NCBI GenBank assembly: GCA_937891595.1
Contig: CALATF010000034.1
Coordinates: forward strand, 1 to 46,464
DNA from: an uncultured Clostridia bacterium
Lineage (GTDB): Bacteria; Bacillota; Clostridia; Christensenellales; UBA1242
Reading direction: 5' to 3'
DNA length: 46,464 nucleotides
Shown here: piece by piece, positions 8,714-16,506 of the stretch
Layout of the letters: each line of letters opens with the position of its first letter
Numbering within the stretch: position 1 is the stretch's first letter
Program-made: the position numbers and the translations under genes
The notes under the pieces: generated by a model
The model's database searches: none
What the model was told of the DNA's origin: nothing
What the model saw: only the letters and a program-made list of their open reading frames with translations

Positions 8714-9031
8714 TTATAAAATAGGTTCCATATAATTAACTTTTTTATTTGTTTTAATAGCGTATTCAATTTCAGATTTTGTGCTTTCGCCTATATATCC
8801 GTTTTTATTTATAACAAATATTTCGTCTGCTAAATCTATTTTTCTTTTATGCATATCATTAAGCATTTCTTTGGTTTGGCTATTAAAAGGTTCTCCGTCA
8901 CCACTATGACCAAAAAGTCCCACAGATATTATTATGTTGCCTTCTAAAGTTAATCTTTTTTGTTCTTTTATAAAGTCATCTTTAAATTTAGTGCTACCGC
9001 ACAACGTTATTATTTTATATTTTTCTATCAT
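8714..9031 (-). CDS. Nucleoside 2-deoxyribosyltransferase-like small protein
   Basis: 105 residues. The N-terminal ITLCGSTKFKDDF (GS-x-KF loop) and C-terminal ADEIFVINKNGYIGESTKSEIEYA match the nucleoside 2-deoxyribosyltransferase-like fold, in which such proteins act on nucleosides or nucleotides by N-glycosidic bond chemistry. The Glu in the SEIEYA-like segment would be the expected catalytic site. It is shorter than classic enzymes (about 150 residues), so a different substrate is possible. It is the first gene of a two-gene unit with metA; I see no functional link between them. The ribosome site is AAGAGG. Confidence 0.7.
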   Translation of the reverse strand: MIEKYKIITLCGSTKFKDDFIKEQKRLTLEGNIIISVGLFGHSGDGEPFNSQTKEMLNDMHKRKIDLADEIFVINKNGYIGESTKSEIEYAIKTNKKVNYMEPIL

Positions 9032-9049
9032 GTTTTTTCCTCTTGATAG

Positions 9050-9078
9050 ATAGTATCATAATATTATTTATTTCTCAA
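9050..9078 (-). promoter_or_regulatory. Sigma-A promoter of the metA unit
   Basis: On the minus strand TTGAGA (9078-9073), a 17-base spacer and TACTAT (9055-9050). Confidence 0.6.
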
Positions 9079-9103
9079 TTATTAAACATAACTTTTTATA
9101 ATT

Positions 9104-9130
9104 AAAAAAAACTAGTGAAAATACTAGTTA
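9104..9130 (-). terminator. Terminator after the GNAT gene
   Basis: Stem AACTAGT/ACTAGTT (9110-9116 with 9123-9129), 6-base loop, with a T run on the minus strand. Confidence 0.7.
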
Positions 9131-9138
9131 TTTTTAAT

Positions 9139-9609
9139 TTATAATAGCTCGAAATTTACATAATTTTCTTTATCTTGTACTTCTGAAATTTTTCCTATTT
9201 TTGAAAAAGCTTTTATTCCAGCATGATTATTTTCTTTAGTGGATAAGGTTATTTTTTGTGGCTCTTTTGAATTTGCTTGCACATTTTCCTTAAAGCAGGT
9301 AAGCATTCTTGAAGCATAACCTTGCCCTCTGCAATCGGGGTTGACTCCCATAATTTCTATATATGTGTGATTTTCGCTAGGGTTAGAGTAGCATATAAAA
9401 CCAACAAGGTCATCTTGGTCAAATGCAAGACGAGCAGTAATATCAGTAATAGACCTATCTATAAACGCAATATAGTCGCCAAGCAAAGTAGTTTCAGCTA
9501 CAACAAAATCGTTTAACCCGTTTGTTCCAGCGTTATTTTCTTTTTCTTGCCAAGTGTTAAGCTCTTGCTTATATTCAGGTTGAAAAGGGGTAAAAATTAT
9601 ATCTTCCAT
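9139..9609 (-). CDS. GNAT-family N-acetyltransferase, leaderless start
   Basis: 156 residues. The acetyl-CoA-binding signature is CRGQGYASRML (R-x-x-G-x-A), preceded by beta strands DDLVGFICYSN and YIEIMGVNPD and followed by KITLSTKENNHAGIKAFSKIG, the usual final GNAT element. It would acetylate an amine of a small molecule or protein; the substrate is unknown. The ATG is unusual: no ribosome site precedes it, and a near-perfect promoter ends six bases upstream, so the A of the ATG is the predicted +1. The next in-frame Met lies deep inside the domain, so this start is well constrained. Confidence 0.88.
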   Translation of the reverse strand: MEDIIFTPFQPEYKQELNTWQEKENNAGTNGLNDFVVAETTLLGDYIAFIDRSITDITARLAFDQDDLVGFICYSNPSENHTYIEIMGVNPDCRGQGYASRMLTCFKENVQANSKEPQKITLSTKENNHAGIKAFSKIGKISEVQDKENYVNFELL

Positions 9610-9615
9610 ATTTTT

Positions 9616-9644
9616 ATTATATCATAACCCTAATATTTTTTCAA
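9616..9644 (-). promoter_or_regulatory. Near-consensus extended promoter of the leaderless GNAT gene
   Basis: On the minus strand TTGAAA (9644-9639), a 17-base spacer, TGA and a perfect TATAAT (9621-9616). AAAAAT and then the ATG follow immediately. Confidence 0.75.
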
Positions 9645-9761
9645 TTTAGAAAATAAAAAAAGTAGATTTTTAATAATCTACTTTTAATAATTGTTTTTAT
9701 TTATAGTTTTGTATTTTAATAAGGTTAAAACATTAATTAAATTTTAAAACTTTTAAAATAG

Positions 9762-10337
9762 CTATTCTTCTAATGTAGTTTCGGTTGAAGGTAAATTTTC
9801 GGTAGCTTTTGATAGATTTTCCAAAGCAGTTTTAGCAAAAGTTACTTCAAAAGGTAAAGTTTCAGCAAAAGGTAGTGATTCGCCACTAGGATAACCAAGG
9901 TATTGTTCTGATAAATTATGAAGCATTATGCCTTTTGAATCATGAAGAACAATATTTTCTTCTAATTCAAAATCACAACGTTGACCTTTATCATCTACTT
10001 GAGTATATGTAGCTCCGTTCGGATTAATTTTACCTACTCTATGACAAATGTTTTTTACAACTTCTTTTCCATTTTCGTCTTTCGAAATTTCATAAACATC
10101 TATTCTACTTGTTGTACTTAAAGCGGATGCTGCGTTAAGTGTAGAAGCACGTTCTTCTGATGAAAGAGGAATATTTTTTTCAAAATAATCTTTAATTAAG
10201 TTGGATGAATCGTTTCTTGTGTCTGGAGGAATTTTAGCAATTGTTTTGATATTGTCCATTTGGGTTTTTTCAACATAACAACTATCGCTAAAAGAACCTT
10301 CTTTATGAGACCCATAAACTTGGAAAAACCATTCCAT
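9762..10337 (-). CDS. Orphan protein of unknown function
   Basis: I do not recognise this protein. 191 residues, no signal peptide or membrane helix. It starts MEWFFQVYGSHKEGSF, has mixed alpha/beta composition and ends in a low-complexity Thr/Glu/Ser tail. A longer in-frame reading to 10415 is excluded: AGGAGG lies at 10345-10350, seven bases from the ATG at 10337, and a consensus promoter (10371-10399) sits inside the longer reading. It is transcribed alone. Other minus-strand orphans in this window (12780, 16507) also stand singly and end in polar low-complexity tails, but I see no clear sequence match between them. Confidence 0.75.
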   Translation of the reverse strand: MEWFFQVYGSHKEGSFSDSCYVEKTQMDNIKTIAKIPPDTRNDSSNLIKDYFEKNIPLSSEERASTLNAASALSTTSRIDVYEISKDENGKEVVKNICHRVGKINPNGATYTQVDDKGQRCDFELEENIVLHDSKGIMLHNLSEQYLGYPSGESLPFAETLPFEVTFAKTALENLSKATENLPSTETTLEE

Positions 10338-10370
10338 AATAAAACCTCCTAATGGTTTATGTATATTTAT

Positions 10371-10399
10371 ATTATATCTTATAAAGAGATATATGTCAA
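10371..10399 (-). promoter_or_regulatory. Consensus promoter with inverted repeat, orphan gene
   Basis: Perfect TTGACA (10399-10394), a 17-base spacer and perfect TATAAT (10376-10371) on the minus strand. The inverted repeat TATATCT-N7-AGATATA at 10373-10393 fills the spacer and overlaps the -10 box, a natural place for a repressor. Confidence 0.75.
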
Positions 10400-10532
10400 A
10401 CATAATAGAATTCAAGCTTTAATTGAAAACTTAAAATTTTATTATTGTTAAAACTTGAAAGAGTAAGGTTCGTTTTTATCTTTTTTAAAATAACTTATTA
10501 ATAAATATTTTTTTTATTTTTTATGTTTCCTT

Positions 10533-10571
10533 AAAAAAAACCTCCATGTTATGCAGGTTAGCATGGAAGTT
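10533..10571 (-). terminator. Terminator of tRNA-Ser
   Basis: A 10-bp stem (10539-10548 with 10562-10571, one G-U) around a 13-base loop, followed on the minus strand by a run of eight T. Confidence 0.85.
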
Positions 10572-10575
10572 TATG

Positions 10576-10664
10576 TGGCGGTGGCGGAGAGATTCGAACT
10601 CCCGTGTCGTTGCCGACAAACGCATTTCGAGTGCGCCTCGTTATGACCACTTCGATACGCCACC
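10576..10664 (-). tRNA. tRNA-Ser(CGA)
   Basis: The minus strand folds as a class II tRNA. The acceptor stem GGTGGCG/CGCCACC has discriminator G and encoded CCA (10578-10576). The anticodon arm has loop CTCGAAA (anticodon CGA at 10629-10627, reading UCG). A long variable arm is built on GTCG-GCAA-CGAC, and the T arm carries TTCGAAT. The long variable arm and G73 are serine tRNA features. It is a single tRNA gene with its own terminator. Confidence 0.95.
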
Positions 10665-10833
10665 ATATTTTTAAGAAAATACTTTTGATTAAGCATAAGT
10701 AATATATAGCATTTTTTAAAAAAAAGCAAGCAAACAAAAGTGTGGTAATTTATTAGTTAGGAATTAAAAAAAGATATTTAAAATATAAGGAAAAATTAAT
10801 TGTATTTTCGGCATTTTAAACAAACTAGTATTA

Positions 10834-10862
10834 TTGACAATAATAGATATAATTGTTATAAT
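10834..10862 (+). promoter_or_regulatory. Consensus promoter of marR-cysS with likely MarR operator
   Basis: Perfect TTGACA (10834-10839), a 17-base spacer and perfect TATAAT (10857-10862). Between and overlapping the boxes is an imperfect 20-bp palindrome, ACAATAATAGATATAATTGT (10837-10856), symmetric at 16 of 20 positions. Its place and length fit autorepression by the MarR protein encoded next. Confidence 0.8.
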
Positions 10863-10900
10863 TTTAGTACTTTTTTGAATATATATGATAGGGACTAACT

Positions 10901-11317
10901 ATGAAAGATAATAATTTTTCTCAAGATTTATTAAGCCTCGCTATTAATTTGCAAAATATTTGTCAAAGTTCAAATAATAAGCAGTTAAATAAAGAGATTT
11001 TTTCAATTAAATTTAAGATTTTGTTTTTAATTAAAAATTATGGTAAAGTTTCGCCAAAAGTTCTTTGCAAAAAGTTAAATATGGCAAAATCTAACATTGC
11101 ATTATTTAGTAAACAATTAATAAATGAAAATTTAATTTTAAGTTCTGTAGATGACGTTGATCATAGGGTGATATATTATTGTTTAACTTCTCAGGGCGAA
11201 AAATATGTAAGTAATTTTCTTAATTTGTTAGACAAACATATTTGCCAAACTTTAGATAACAACAAATTAAACGATATAATGCAGAATATTACAAATTTAA
11301 ATAGACAATTAGATTAG
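10901..11317 (+). CDS. MarR-family transcriptional regulator
   Basis: 138 residues with a central winged helix: a helix-turn-helix around GKVSPKVLCKKLNMAKSNIALFSKQLINENLI and a wing at DDVDHRVIYYCLTSQGE, where Asp-x-x-Asp-x-Arg is the family signature. The flanking N- and C-terminal helices form the dimer interface in this family. It is probably a repressor responding to a small ligand or oxidation. cysS begins 12 bases after its stop, so the regulator likely shares the cysS transcript and may control it. The ribosome site is weak (AGGGA). A palindrome lies inside its promoter. Confidence 0.9.
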   Translation: MKDNNFSQDLLSLAINLQNICQSSNNKQLNKEIFSIKFKILFLIKNYGKVSPKVLCKKLNMAKSNIALFSKQLINENLILSSVDDVDHRVIYYCLTSQGEKYVSNFLNLLDKHICQTLDNNKLNDIMQNITNLNRQLD

Positions 11318-11329
11318 GAGAACAAACTT

Positions 11330-12718
11330 ATGTTAAAAATATTAAATTCATTAACTAATAAAAAAGAAGAGCTTAAGCCGGTTGAAAAAGGCCTTGTTAA
11401 AATGTATACTTGCGGGCCTACAGTTTATTATTATCAACACATAGGAAACATGCGCGCATATATTTTTATGGATAGTTTAAGAAGGGCAATAAAATATAAC
11501 GGCTATAAAATTAAAGGTGTTATGAATATTACTGATGTAGGACATTTAACTAGTGACGAAGATAATGGTGACGATAAAATGGAACTTGCTGCAAAAAAAG
11601 AAAACAAAAGTCCATATGAAATAGCTAAATTTTATTCAGATATATATTTTGACGATTTAAAAGCTTTAAACATTGATATTCCTGAATATATTACACCTGC
11701 AACACAATACATTCCTCAAATGATAGATTTTGTTAAAGGTCTTGAAGAAAAAGGTTACACTTACAGGCTTGATGACGGGATTTATTTTGATGTTAAAAGT
11801 TTTCCGGGTTACGGCCAGCTAAGTACAAAAGATTTAAGCAAAACAAACAATTCAAGAATAGGCGAAAACCCTAACAAACATCACCCATATGACTTTGCTT
11901 TGTGGAAGTTTGTGCCAGATAATCACATTATGAAGTGGGATAGCCCTTGGGGAGTAGGTTGCCCAGGTTGGCACATTGAATGCTCGGCTATGAGTAGAGA
12001 TATTTTAGGTGATAAAATTGATATTCACACTGGCGGTATTGACCATAAAACTGTACACCACGAAGACGAAATAGCTCAAAATGATGCTCTTGCAGGGCAC
12101 AGAGTTGTAAATAACTGGATGCACAATGAATGGCTTCACGTGGACGGCGGAAAAATGAGCAAAAGTTTAGGAAACATTTATACAATAGCAGATTTAAAAC
12201 AAAAAGGTTTTGAACCACTCGCATTTAAATTTTTCTGCTTAAATACTCATTATTATAAAAAGATTAACTTTACTTTTGATGGCCTTAAAGCTAGTGCAAT
12301 GGGGTATAAAAAATTAAAAGCTAATTTAAAAGAACACTTAATGGGTAATGAAAAAGCAGATAAAGAAAAACTAAATGAATATAAAGAAAAATTTTTAGAA
12401 GCAATTAATGATGACTTAAACATTCCACTTGCTATAGGTGTAATGTGGACAATGTTGAAAAATGAACCTAAATCTAAAGCAGTTTATGATGTTGCAATTC
12501 AATTTGATAAAGCATTAGGTTTAGACCTTGAAATAAAAGAAGAAATGCAAGAAGAAGATAATACCATTCCACAAAATGTTAAAGATTTAGCAGAATCTCG
12601 TCTTAAGGCAAGACAAGCAAAAAAATGGGACGAAAGTGATAGATTAAGAGATAAAATAAAAGAGTTAGGCTATATTATTAAAGATAGTAAAGAGGGTTAC
12701 GAATTAGAAAAAATTTAA
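11330..12718 (+). CDS. cysS: Cysteinyl-tRNA synthetase
   Basis: Class I synthetase charging tRNA-Cys. 462 residues, full length. Cys28 in MYTCGPTVY and the GCPGWHIECSAM segment supply zinc ligands for cysteine recognition. HIGN at 37-40 is the HIGH motif and KMSKSLGN the KMSKS loop. GGIDHKTVHHEDE is the conserved His-rich segment. The C-terminal anticodon-binding helices follow (LKARQAKKWDESDRLRDKI). AGGAG precedes the ATG. No T-box leader is present; control is more likely through the MarR gene it follows. Confidence 0.96.
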   Translation: MLKILNSLTNKKEELKPVEKGLVKMYTCGPTVYYYQHIGNMRAYIFMDSLRRAIKYNGYKIKGVMNITDVGHLTSDEDNGDDKMELAAKKENKSPYEIAKFYSDIYFDDLKALNIDIPEYITPATQYIPQMIDFVKGLEEKGYTYRLDDGIYFDVKSFPGYGQLSTKDLSKTNNSRIGENPNKHHPYDFALWKFVPDNHIMKWDSPWGVGCPGWHIECSAMSRDILGDKIDIHTGGIDHKTVHHEDEIAQNDALAGHRVVNNWMHNEWLHVDGGKMSKSLGNIYTIADLKQKGFEPLAFKFFCLNTHYYKKINFTFDGLKASAMGYKKLKANLKEHLMGNEKADKEKLNEYKEKFLEAINDDLNIPLAIGVMWTMLKNEPKSKAVYDVAIQFDKALGLDLEIKEEMQEEDNTIPQNVKDLAESRLKARQAKKWDESDRLRDKIKELGYIIKDSKEGYELEKI

Positions 12719-12733
12719 TTTAAGTTAATAAAA

Positions 12734-12761
12734 AAAGAGCTTGCATTTTTGTAAGCTCTTT
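12734..12761. terminator. Bidirectional terminator after cysS
   Basis: Stem with AAAGAGCTT/AAGCTCTTT (12734-12744 with 12751-12761, one G-U), 6-base loop, A and T runs on each side. It also ends the convergent HipA-like gene. Confidence 0.85.
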
Positions 12762-12779
12762 TTATTTTTAAATAAAATT

Positions 12780-14033
12780 TTATTGTTCTTGTACGGGCAA
12801 AGCAGGTGCCATTTCTTCTCCAGAATTCTGTTGTTCTACTTTTTGAATTAATGGTAATAACTCTGGATTTTCTTGTACATAATTATCTAAAAATTCAGGT
12901 GAATTTTGTTGTAATCCTTCTACAAGATTTTGTGAAAAATAATCCATTCTTGCTTGAATAAATTCTAAGACCATATCTACTTGTTCTTTAGGTATTAAAT
13001 TATAATTATCAGAATACTCACGTACCAAAACAGATGCGTATTGAGCTTCGTTAAAGAAATTCAAATCTTTTAAAAAAGAGCAAACTATGTCAGGTTGTTT
13101 AGATGTTAGGTAAGTTATATTATCTTGAGTGGTATCAGTAGTATCTAATTTAGCAAGTTCTGTTGGAGAAGCGTTATGTTTTGCTAATTTAGAAGCGTTA
13201 ACCCTTTCAATCATTTCTTGTATTTTATCTTGGTTTGGTAATCCTGCGTAATTTTCAATTTTATCTAAAGTAGGCTCGCAAAACTTATTTTTATATAAAA
13301 TATTTAGCATTTCACCAAAGTCAAATTGAGGTGCAAGTCTTACTTCGTTAGTTTCTGTATTGTGAATAATACCGGCGTTTCTTGAAGTAAAGTCAACGTC
13401 GCCAAAGCAATCTCTAAATAGCCATTGATATGCGTATTCTTTTTTTAAGTTGAACCCTAAACCTATTCTTGATCTTAGGTCCAAGTCAGTACGCTTTTCA
13501 CCTATAAATTTTTGAATTGTTTTAAAATTTTCTTCAACAAGACTTACTGGTTTTTCTATTTTACTTGCGTCCATAAGAGTATATAAATACTCGTTTTTAT
13601 CAAGCAAGCTATACACAAGCATTCCTTTGCCGTCGTTTACATCGTTAACTTTGGTTAGTGCGTCTTGTATGCTTGGCTTATTCTTATCTAAAATAGCAGG
13701 ACAGTTATAACATGTTTTTGTGCCTGGAAATAAACTTGCAATTCTCATTCCAAGTGTTTCCGAGTAAATTTGAAAATCGTTTTTACAAAATTTAAAAAAT
13801 GCAGAAGCCTTACCAGTTTTACTTTCCCTATTTTTTGTTGGTATTACAATGTTGTCAAAATGCATAATAGGTGCAGGGATTGCTTCTTTATCAACCTTAG
13901 CCCATATTGTTTGGTGTTGACTGCGAGAAATAACATGCCCGTCTTCTTCTATATGCAAACTACCTTTTGACCTATATTCTGCTAATAATACCTCAAGAGA
14001 TACTGTTTTTATTGTTGTATTTTCTTTATCCAT
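12780..14033 (-). CDS. HipA-like kinase-fold protein, leaderless, no adjacent antitoxin
   Basis: 417 residues, no membrane segment. The central region reads as a HipA/CtkA-type kinase fold. FFKF with Lys81 would be the ATP-site lysine. Glu92 in IYSETLGMRIASLF would be its helix-C partner. GDVDFTSRN gives Asp214-x4-Asn219 as the catalytic pair, and VRLAPQFDFGEML gives Asp238 of the metal-binding motif (HipA reads LAPAYD). HipA phosphorylates a tRNA synthetase; the target here is unknown. The ending is polar low-complexity. No HipB-like gene is adjacent. There is no ribosome site: TATAAT ends six bases before the ATG. The family call is my motif reading and moderate in certainty. Confidence 0.65.
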   Translation of the reverse strand: MDKENTTIKTVSLEVLLAEYRSKGSLHIEEDGHVISRSQHQTIWAKVDKEAIPAPIMHFDNIVIPTKNRESKTGKASAFFKFCKNDFQIYSETLGMRIASLFPGTKTCYNCPAILDKNKPSIQDALTKVNDVNDGKGMLVYSLLDKNEYLYTLMDASKIEKPVSLVEENFKTIQKFIGEKRTDLDLRSRIGLGFNLKKEYAYQWLFRDCFGDVDFTSRNAGIIHNTETNEVRLAPQFDFGEMLNILYKNKFCEPTLDKIENYAGLPNQDKIQEMIERVNASKLAKHNASPTELAKLDTTDTTQDNITYLTSKQPDIVCSFLKDLNFFNEAQYASVLVREYSDNYNLIPKEQVDMVLEFIQARMDYFSQNLVEGLQQNSPEFLDNYVQENPELLPLIQKVEQQNSGEEMAPALPVQEQ

Positions 14034-14039
14034 ATTTTT

Positions 14040-14067
14040 ATTATAATATTTTATTATAAAAAATCAA
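14040..14067 (-). promoter_or_regulatory. Promoter of the leaderless HipA-like gene
   Basis: On the minus strand TTGATT (14067-14062), a 16-base spacer and perfect TATAAT (14045-14040). AAAAAT and the ATG follow, the same arrangement as the GNAT gene. Confidence 0.65.
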
Positions 14068-14189
14068 TATACAAAATACACAATAAAATAATAAATGCTA
14101 AAGATTAAGTAAAAATTAGTTTAAAAAAACAAATTTTTGCATTTTATTTTTTCATTTTGTCGTTTTTATTGTAATTTCATGTATTTATT

Positions 14190-14218
14190 TTTAAATGTTT
14201 AAAAAAATATGTTACAAT
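14190..14218 (+). promoter_or_regulatory. Extended -10 promoter of the aldehyde dehydrogenase
   Basis: TTTAAA (14190-14195), 17 bases, then TGT and TACAAT (14213-14218). Confidence 0.5.
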
Positions 14219-14239
14219 TCCTTTGTAGGAGATTAAATT

Positions 14240-15598
14240 ATGCTAGAAATTTTAGAAAAACAAAAAAAGTTTTTTAATACTAATATCACAAAAAAAGTTG
14301 AATTTAGGTTAACACAATTAAAAAGATTAAAATCGCAAATTCTTGCATATTACGACCAAATTTGTAAAGCATTTGAAAAAGATTTAAACAAATGCGAATT
14401 TGATGTTGTTTCTACTGAGTTAGGATTAACGTTAAATGAATTAAATTTTATGATAAAACATTTAAAAAGGTTGACTAAACCTAAAAGGGTATTTACTTCA
14501 ATTATTAATTTCCCTTCGTCCGGATACAAAATATATGAACCTTATGGCAATGTTCTTGTTGCTTCGCCTTGGAATTATCCTTTTCAACTTACTTTAGTTC
14601 CAGTAATCGGAGCTATTGCAGGTGGGAATACTGTTGTTGTAAAACCATCAAGAAATACACCTAATGTTACAAATGTTATTAAAAAAATATTTGATATTTT
14701 TGATGACGAATTTATATATGTTGTAACAAAGGAAGAAGAAATTAATAGTTTATTTGATGAAAAATTTGATTTTATATTTTACACAGGTTCGCCAAATAAG
14801 GCACAAGAACTTATGCAAAAACAATCAAAATTTTTAACGCCTATGATATTAGAGCTTGGTGGTAAAAGTCCTTGTATTATAGATAAAGATGCTAATGTAG
14901 ATATTAGTGCAAAAAGGGTAGTTTGGGGCAAGTTTTTAAATGCGGGTCAAACTTGTGTTTGTCCAGATTATATTCTTGTTCATTCTTCAATAAAGGAAGA
15001 CTGGTTAGCAAGTGTAAAAAAATACATAGAAAAATTTTATTATACTGATGGAAAACTTAATGATGATTTTGTAAAAATTATAAACCAAAAAAGTGTGGAT
15101 AGACTTCAAGAACTTGTTGACCCAAACAAAATATTTTTTGGCGGTTTTGTTAAAAACCAAACAATGGAGCCAACTGTTTTAGTAGATGTTACAAGGCAAG
15201 ATAAAGTTATGCAACAAGAAATCTTTGGGCCTATTATGCCAGTTTTAGAATTTGAAGATTTAGACAAAGAGCTGGAAATAATTGAAAGCCTTGACAGACC
15301 TCTTGCTATGTATTATTTTGGTCAGGACAAAGAATGTATTAATAAAATTAAGAAAAACTGTCGTTTTGGGGGTGGTTGTATTAATGATGTTATTATGCAT
15401 GTAAGTGAAGAAAGGTTGCCTTTTGGTGGGGTTGGAAATAGCGGAATGGGTAATTATCATGGTAAAAATACTTTTTATGCATTTACGCACGAAAAAAGCA
15501 TTTTACATAAGCATATAAGTTCAGAAGTAGATGTTAAATATCCACCGAATAACGATAAAAAAACAAAGTTTGTAAAATTTTTATTTAAAATTAAATAA
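14240..15598 (+). CDS. Aldehyde dehydrogenase (class 3 type)
   Basis: NAD(P)-dependent oxidation of aldehydes to acids. 452 residues, the length of the short class 3/YwdH-type enzymes. Visible elements are SPWNYPFQLTLVP (substrate and cofactor site), the TGSPNKAQELM turn, LELGGKSPCIID with the general-base Glu, the catalytic Cys in NAGQTCVCPDY, EIFGPIMPVLEF and FGGVGNSGMGNYHGK. The C-terminal tail is basic and could touch membrane, as in fatty aldehyde dehydrogenases. The aldehyde is not known. tcdA follows 24 bases after its stop and is likely cotranscribed. Confidence 0.93.
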   Translation: MLEILEKQKKFFNTNITKKVEFRLTQLKRLKSQILAYYDQICKAFEKDLNKCEFDVVSTELGLTLNELNFMIKHLKRLTKPKRVFTSIINFPSSGYKIYEPYGNVLVASPWNYPFQLTLVPVIGAIAGGNTVVVKPSRNTPNVTNVIKKIFDIFDDEFIYVVTKEEEINSLFDEKFDFIFYTGSPNKAQELMQKQSKFLTPMILELGGKSPCIIDKDANVDISAKRVVWGKFLNAGQTCVCPDYILVHSSIKEDWLASVKKYIEKFYYTDGKLNDDFVKIINQKSVDRLQELVDPNKIFFGGFVKNQTMEPTVLVDVTRQDKVMQQEIFGPIMPVLEFEDLDKELEIIESLDRPLAMYYFGQDKECINKIKKNCRFGGGCINDVIMHVSEERLPFGGVGNSGMGNYHGKNTFYAFTHEKSILHKHISSEVDVKYPPNNDKKTKFVKFLFKIK

Positions 15599-15622
15599 CT
15601 TTTAACAAAGGAAAAATAATTT

Positions 15623-16297
15623 ATGTTTTCTCGTACAGAAAGAGTAATAGGTAAAGACAAATTACAAAAAATAAAAAGTTCAAAAATAGCCATACTTGGC
15701 TTAGGTGGAGTAGGCGGTTATGTAGCCGAAATGTTTGCAAGGTTAGGCGTAGAAAATTTAACTATTGTAGACTGCGATAAAATAGAGGTTTCAAATTTAA
15801 ATAGACAAATAATTGCCTTAAATTCTACTTTAAATTGTTATAAAACAACAGCTTTTAAAAATAGAATTTTGGATATAAACCCAAATTGTAGAATTGTAGA
15901 AAAAAACATAAAAATATCAAGTCAAAACACAGCAGAAATTTTAAGTGAAAAATATGATTTTGTTGTTGATGCTATAGATGATATTCCAGCTAAAATTGCT
16001 GTGGTTAAATTTTGCCAGCAAAATGACATAAAATTAATATCTTCTATGGGTACTGGGAATAGGTATAAATTGCCACAATTTGAAGTTTGTGATATTTCAA
16101 AAACAAGCTATGATAAACTTGCAAAGAAACTAAGAAAGTTGATAAAAGACGAAGGGGTAGAACATTTAACAGTAGTTTATACCAAAGAGCCATGTGAAAA
16201 AACAGAAGGTCTTGGAAGTATAGTTTACTATCCTTTAATGTGTGCGGGAACAATAGTAAGTTATATTACAAATGAAATTATTAATTACGATATTTAA
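15623..16297 (+). CDS. tcdA: tRNA threonylcarbamoyladenosine dehydratase (TcdA)
   Basis: E1-like ATP-dependent enzyme that cyclises t6A37 of tRNA to ct6A. 224 residues. The nucleotide-binding loop GLGGVGGYVAEMFARLGV, then VDCDKIEVSNLNRQ with the Asp and Arg that bind ATP, DAIDDIPAKI, and SSMGTGNRYKLPQFEV all follow the YgdL/TcdA pattern rather than ThiF or MoeB. The zinc Cys pairs of MoeB are missing. AAAGGA precedes the ATG. It ends at a gap whose terminator is at 16433. Confidence 0.88.
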   Translation: MFSRTERVIGKDKLQKIKSSKIAILGLGGVGGYVAEMFARLGVENLTIVDCDKIEVSNLNRQIIALNSTLNCYKTTAFKNRILDINPNCRIVEKNIKISSQNTAEILSEKYDFVVDAIDDIPAKIAVVKFCQQNDIKLISSMGTGNRYKLPQFEVCDISKTSYDKLAKKLRKLIKDEGVEHLTVVYTKEPCEKTEGLGSIVYYPLMCAGTIVSYITNEIINYDI

Positions 16298-16432
16298 GTT
16301 ATAAAAAAGAGAGAGTTGTATTTAAGTGCAAAACAAACTTTTATTATTTTAGTTAAATTTATTCATGTATATTTATTTAAGCTAATAAGGATCTCGTTTT
16401 TTAAAAGATAAAACAATGTAAGTAAACTACTA

Positions 16433-16461
16433 AAAAAGACTTAGGTTCGCTAAGTCTTTTT
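16433..16461. terminator. Bidirectional terminator
   Basis: A 12-bp stem including AAAGACTTAG/CTAAGTCTTT (16433-16444 with 16450-16461) and a GTTCG loop, with A and T runs. It lies between convergent tcdA and the orphan at 16507. Confidence 0.85.
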
Positions 16462-16506
16462 AATTAAAGTATTAAGTTTGTAATGTAAAATTAGTTATTA
16501 ATAAAA

